Source of the DNA: Betaproteobacteria bacterium TMED156 | GTDB lineage: Bacteria > Pseudomonadota > Gammaproteobacteria > Burkholderiales > Burkholderiaceae_A | Assembly: GCA_002171155.1 (NCBI GenBank) | Contig: NHHF01000010.1 | Coordinates: 1 to 9,575, forward strand | Direction: 5' to 3' | Length of the DNA stretch: 9,575 nucleotides | Shown here: positions 6,514 through 9,575 of the stretch, one piece after another | How positions within the stretch are numbered: the stretch's first letter is position 1 | How the letters are laid out: the number at the start of each line of letters is the position of its first letter | The notes under the pieces: generated by a model | What the model was told of the DNA's origin: nothing | What the model saw: the letters and a program-made list of their open reading frames with translations, nothing else | Databases searched by the model: none | Position numbers and translations under genes: made by a program

Positions 6514-7295
6514 TTTTTTCCAACTTTAAACACTATCAAGTATTACATTTTATTTTAAAGTTTTCTTACGTTTTGATGTTTATTTCAACATCTAATTCTT
6601 ATTGTCATGAGAATGTTTTTTCGTTCAAAGATTTATTGCTTTCTCAAATGGTTCAAAAGAAGTTTGATACAGGTCAATTTCCCAAGGAGGAAATAACAAA
6701 AGCTGAAACACTTCTGTTTCTAAATAATCACCTTAAGAAAATAAAATCTTCTAAAAAGTTTACATATCTTATAAGAACATCGGGGTCATTAGCAAAAAAA
6801 AATAAAGATTTTATTAATGTTTTTTTAACTTTTGATAAGAATATGTCTTCGGTAAAAGCTGAATTAGAATCTGGTAAGACAACCAGCTATTTAAACCCCA
6901 TTAAAAGCCCTGAGAGTAATCCAATAATTCTTTATTTTCTGGAAAGAGATATTTTAGAAATGAAAAAATTAACTGGTGGTCAACCTAATTATTTTAGGAA
7001 ACGAATTAGAACTGCACTTGCTGAGGGACCAATAGTCAAAAAAATAAAAATCAAATACAACAGTAAAAAAATTGACGCCTTATCGTTTTCAATAAAACCA
7101 TATGCAACTGATCCCCTTAGGAATACTGCTGGTAGGTCAAAATACAAAAAATTTAGTAAAAAAAAATATACTTTCGTCTTGTCAAAAAACGTACCAGGAG
7201 AAATTTACTCAATCACTGCAAACATCCCTAGTAAAATTAAAGAAAATTCTTTAATTGTTGATGAACTTATATTAATTAAAACTGAAGGGTTGTAA
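6501..7295 (+). CDS. exported protein of unknown function, divergent from mxaR
   Basis: A 264-residue protein I cannot assign to a named family. It has an N-terminal hydrophobic stretch (about 17-33) followed by SNSYCHE, consistent with export, though with an unusually long polar n-region. The mature part is Lys-rich. It contains a compact segment about residues 137-175 (NPIILYFLERD, MKKLTGGQPNYFRKRIRTAL) that looks conserved, and a C-terminal beta-rich part with KKYTFVLSKNVPGEIYSI and a final LIVDELILIKTEG. No catalytic motif or haem site is visible. ATG 6501 is directly preceded by an A tract with no Shine-Dalgarno sequence. It reads away from mxaR across 35 bp, so the two probably share a regulatory region. 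That and its predicted periplasmic location make a link to methanol oxidation possible but unproved. It converges with the next gene, leaving 19 bp with no recognisable terminator. Confidence 0.8.
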   Translation: MNISIFSNFKHYQVLHFILKFSYVLMFISTSNSYCHENVFSFKDLLLSQMVQKKFDTGQFPKEEITKAETLLFLNNHLKKIKSSKKFTYLIRTSGSLAKKNKDFINVFLTFDKNMSSVKAELESGKTTSYLNPIKSPESNPIILYFLERDILEMKKLTGGQPNYFRKRIRTALAEGPIVKKIKIKYNSKKIDALSFSIKPYATDPLRNTAGRSKYKKFSKKKYTFVLSKNVPGEIYSITANIPSKIKENSLIVDELILIKTEGL

Positions 7296-7314
7296 ATTAT
7301 TTAAATAGTTAGTG

Positions 7315-7893
7315 CTACTTTTCCTTACTAATACTTTTGATCTTTTTTTCAGTTGTTTTTTTATTTTGATTATCAGACGCTAATTCCTCCTCTGAAGGAC
7401 TTTTGGAATCACCTTTTTTAATTTCATTGTTGTTAGAATCCTTATTTATCGCCTTTTTTAACTCTTCAAAAATTGGATCTTTTTCACAAATTATTCTGAA
7501 TATTCTGGATTCTTTTGAATTTTTCTTTATTGAAGTCCAATCATCCTTGCCTTCAATATTTGCAACTGAAAGTCTTCCTTTAGACATAACTCCAGTATGG
7601 TGATACTGAACAAAAATCCTGGTTTTAGATTTTAAGCAATGATAATCCATTTGCGTGGATATAGATTGAGGTGGAAGGCGCATAACATCTCTATAGTTTT
7701 GAAGCTGCCAAATTCTTCCAACATCTTCAGACATTGTTATTGATTCACGGTCGATGAAATAAATTGACTTCTCCTCAACCTGTATAATTTCCCAACGCGC
7801 TGTCATTTCAGCATAAATAACAACAGGAAACAGAAAAAGCACGACTTTAACAGATTTAATAAGACAAAAATTTGTAAATATTTTAAAAATCAT
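7315..7893 (-). CDS. exported protein resembling the surface-adhesin E family
   Basis: A 192-residue protein with a signal peptide (about 1-28, cleavage near VVIYA-EM). The mature domain reads ARWEIIQVEEKSIYFIDRES, then RIWQLQNYRD, MDYHCLKSKTRIF, MSKGRL, DDWTSI and RIICEKD. This order (W...v, yyD..sI, rvW.L.dY, y.C, S..m..G, w..i, iC) is that of the small adhesin-E-like domain, a family named after a Haemophilus surface protein. Most proteobacterial members have no known function and adhesion should not be assumed. The two mature Cys residues could form the family's disulfide. The last 40 or so residues are a low-complexity tail rich in Lys, Glu, Ser and Asn, an addition to the usual domain. 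It is divergent from the TPR gene (77-bp gap) and convergent with the 6501 gene. No operon partner and no functional link to the mxa genes is visible. Confidence 0.78.
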   Translation of the reverse strand: MIFKIFTNFCLIKSVKVVLFLFPVVIYAEMTARWEIIQVEEKSIYFIDRESITMSEDVGRIWQLQNYRDVMRLPPQSISTQMDYHCLKSKTRIFVQYHHTGVMSKGRLSVANIEGKDDWTSIKKNSKESRIFRIICEKDPIFEELKKAINKDSNNNEIKKGDSKSPSEEELASDNQNKKTTEKKIKSISKEK

Positions 7894-7910
7894 AATAGTT
7901 AATCGACAGA

Positions 7911-7916
7911 TATAAT
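7911..7916 (+). promoter_or_regulatory. candidate -10 element for the TPR/oxygenase gene
   Basis: A perfect TATAAT lies 54 nt before the ATG at 7971, in the 77-bp divergent gap 7894-7970. There is no recognisable -35 hexamer at 16-18 bp and no extended TG, so this may be chance in an AT-rich gap. No Shine-Dalgarno sequence precedes the ATG (ACTTAACTTTTC). Confidence 0.25.
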
Positions 7917-7970
7917 GTATAACTTTATCCTTATTACAATAATTATTTCATATATATAACTTAACTTTTC

Positions 7971-9575
7971 ATGAATCAACAAAATAACAATCAATCCCAA
8001 CCAACCAATAATGAAATTCAACCTTTGTTGAATGCTTTTAATAACAGGAATTTTGATGAAGCTATAAAGGTTGGAAAAATTTTGCTTGACAAATATCCAA
8101 ATGCTTTTTTTATTCACAATTTGTTAGGCTCCTGCTATGCAAACCTAGGGCAAATTGTTGAATCCATTGTTTTTTTTCGTAAAGCATATGACTTAGAACC
8201 GGGAATACCCGAAACATGTAGCAATCTTGCTATGGCCTTACAGCAACAAAAAAAATATGATGAAGCCGTAATGTATTTTGAAAAATCTCTTAAATTAAAA
8301 AACGATATTCCTGAAATTCATTACAACTTCGCCGTGTGCTTAGCAAATTCAGGAAAAAATGAGGCTGCTATTAACAGTTATAAAAAAGCAATTGAATTAA
8401 AACCCGATTTTTCGTTTGCATACTACAATCTTGGTCTTTTGTTATGGGGGGCGAAGAGTTTTAAAGAATCAATAGATTACTTATCCAAGGCCAACACAAT
8501 TTCACCAAAAAATGCTGAAATCTTGGCAAGCTTGGGAGCAGTCAACAAATCTGCTGGGAATCTTAAAGAAGCTGAAGAAAAGACTCGCGAAGCAATTAAA
8601 CTGAAAATTGATCCAAAATTTAAATTCAATCTTGCAACAATCATGAGAGATCAAGGAATTCTCGATGAAGCACGCAAGTTATACGAAGAAACTATTTTAA
8701 TAGACTCTAATTTCGTTGAAGCTTACAATAATTTAGGCGAAGTTTTGCGTGACCAAGGAAAATCTGATGTGGCAAAAGATTTTTTTCAAAAAGCTCTTGA
8801 AATAGATGAAAATTTCTCAATGGCTAACTATAACCTCGGTATACTTTACCAAGATGCAAACCAACTTGATAAAGCATTAAACTATTTCAATAAAAGTAAA
8901 GTTTTTGATTGGCAACAAAGGATTTGTTATTGTGCATACAAAAGCAGCAATTTCAAACTTTTTTCAAGTATGTTTGATCAAATTAGGAAATATGAACATC
9001 ATTCCCCACTGATTGCAAGTATCTCAACACACTACTCTTTAAACAATAAAATCGAAGATGAATATAATTTTTGTCCTAACCCTTTTGATTTTATTAACAA
9101 CATATCCTTAGATTCATTAAGCGGGGAAAAGAGTACACACAGAGATGAGCTTATTGATGACTTAAATAAGACTGAAATTGCAGAAAGAAAGCAAGGTAGA
9201 TTAATAAATGGAATTCAATCAGCTGGTAATCTATTTAAAAGAGATGAAAAATCTTTTCGCTTATTAGCTGGTTTAATTTTAGTGGAAATTGATAATTACA
9301 TTTCAAAATTTAAACAAAACAGTTGTGATTTCATAAATTCGTTTCCAGAAAAACCAGAATTTCAAAGTTCATGGTATGTAAAGATGAAACAATCGGGACA
9401 CCTTACCTCCCATATTCATGAAACCGGATGGTTGAGTGGAGTGCTTTACCTTAAAATCCCAATAAAGAAAGAGAAGCCCGAAGAAGGATCAATAGAATTC
9501 GGATTTGATGGAGACAGTTACCCAAAAAATTTGGATTTACCGAAAAAAAAATTTAATGTGGAAGTAGGAGATCTA
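7971..9575 (+). CDS. TPR protein with C-terminal putative 2OG-Fe(II) oxygenase domain, 3' end missing
   Basis: The frame is open from ATG 7971 to the right edge, 535 codons without a stop. After a Gln/Asn-rich start come about eight TPR units (roughly 16-312), recognisable by repeats such as YNLGLLLWGAKSFKESIDYL and YNNLGEVLRDQGKSDVAKDF. A linker (about 315-450) follows with FCPNPFDFI (367-375). The C-terminal part matches the putative 2OG-Fe(II) oxygenase family often fused to TPRs: SSWYVKMKQSGHLTSHIHET, then GWLSGVLYLKIP (486-497), GSIEFG, and VEVGDL at the cut. His481 or His483 is the likely first metal ligand. The distal His and the Arg for 2-oxoglutarate should lie just past the edge. 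No signal peptide is present, so it should be cytoplasmic. The family's substrate is unknown; the TPRs probably bind a protein partner. ATG 7971 was chosen because it opens directly before the TPR array. Confidence 0.87.
   Translation, partial: MNQQNNNQSQPTNNEIQPLLNAFNNRNFDEAIKVGKILLDKYPNAFFIHNLLGSCYANLGQIVESIVFFRKAYDLEPGIPETCSNLAMALQQQKKYDEAVMYFEKSLKLKNDIPEIHYNFAVCLANSGKNEAAINSYKKAIELKPDFSFAYYNLGLLLWGAKSFKESIDYLSKANTISPKNAEILASLGAVNKSAGNLKEAEEKTREAIKLKIDPKFKFNLATIMRDQGILDEARKLYEETILIDSNFVEAYNNLGEVLRDQGKSDVAKDFFQKALEIDENFSMANYNLGILYQDANQLDKALNYFNKSKVFDWQQRICYCAYKSSNFKLFSSMFDQIRKYEHHSPLIASISTHYSLNNKIEDEYNFCPNPFDFINNISLDSLSGEKSTHRDELIDDLNKTEIAERKQGRLINGIQSAGNLFKRDEKSFRLLAGLILVEIDNYISKFKQNSCDFINSFPEKPEFQSSWYVKMKQSGHLTSHIHETGWLSGVLYLKIPIKKEKPEEGSIEFGFDGDSYPKNLDLPKKKFNVEVGDL

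Noticed and set aside
7296..7314. Possible bidirectional terminator between convergent genes
   Set aside because: The 19-bp gap has no stem of useful length and no T run after one.
7403..7603. Plus-strand open frame of 66 codons
   Set aside because: Antisense to the adhesin-E-like gene; its Phe/Ser-rich product is the complement of Lys/Glu codons.
7899..8117. Minus-strand open frame of 72 codons with hydrophobic residues
   Set aside because: More than half of it is antisense to the TPR gene and the rest is the AT-rich intergenic gap; no ribosome site is visible and the hydrophobicity follows from base composition.
1..9575. CRISPR arrays, tRNA or rRNA genes, insertion sequences, phage defence genes
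   Set aside because: No spaced direct repeats, tRNA-like cloverleaf, rRNA sequence, transposase or terminal inverted repeats seen on either strand.

Overview
This window looks like a piece of the chromosome of an AT-rich (roughly one-third G+C by eye), probably marine, methylotrophic proteobacterium. The evidence is a minus-strand gene run with the order of the methanol dehydrogenase maturation cluster moxR/mxaR-mxaS-mxaA-mxaC-mxaK-mxaL, followed by a small c-type cytochrome and an MxaJ/XoxJ-type periplasmic binding protein. Low G+C, short gaps, overlapping genes and a TPR/2-oxoglutarate oxygenase protein would fit a streamlined oligotroph, but I cannot name the lineage from this alone.

Layout. 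6465 down to 1 (minus strand): an eight-gene probable operon. It starts with a MoxR-type AAA+ ATPase (5449-6465). Next come a DUF58/MxaS protein (4580-5437), membrane-anchored periplasmic MxaA (3687-4583), the vWA protein MxaC (2664-3683), the TPR-like membrane protein MxaK (2140-2691) and the vWA protein MxaL (1132-2133). After the only sizeable gap (58 bp, with an AT-only palindrome) come a XoxG-like cytochrome c (678-1073) and an MxaJ/XoxJ protein (1-685) that runs off the left edge. mxaF, mxaI, mxaD and xoxF are not in the window; a dehydrogenase subunit may lie beyond coordinate 1.

6501-7295 (plus strand) encodes an exported protein of unknown function, divergent from moxR with only 35 bp between the start codons. 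7315-7893 (minus) encodes an exported protein resembling the surface-adhesin E family, with a Lys-rich tail. 7971-9575 (plus) encodes a cytoplasmic TPR protein with a C-terminal putative 2OG-Fe(II) oxygenase domain, cut by the right edge.

How the genes may work together: in classical methylotrophs the RSACKL proteins are needed to make active, metal-loaded methanol dehydrogenase. MoxR with its vWA partners (S, C, L) probably forms an ATP-driven assembly or metal-insertion machine spanning the membrane, with A and K as accessory proteins. The cytochrome would take electrons from the PQQ enzyme in the periplasm, and the J protein is its periplasmic partner. The joining of a full RSACKL set to XoxG/J-type genes is the most interesting feature here. 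The other three genes have no demonstrable link to methanol oxidation.
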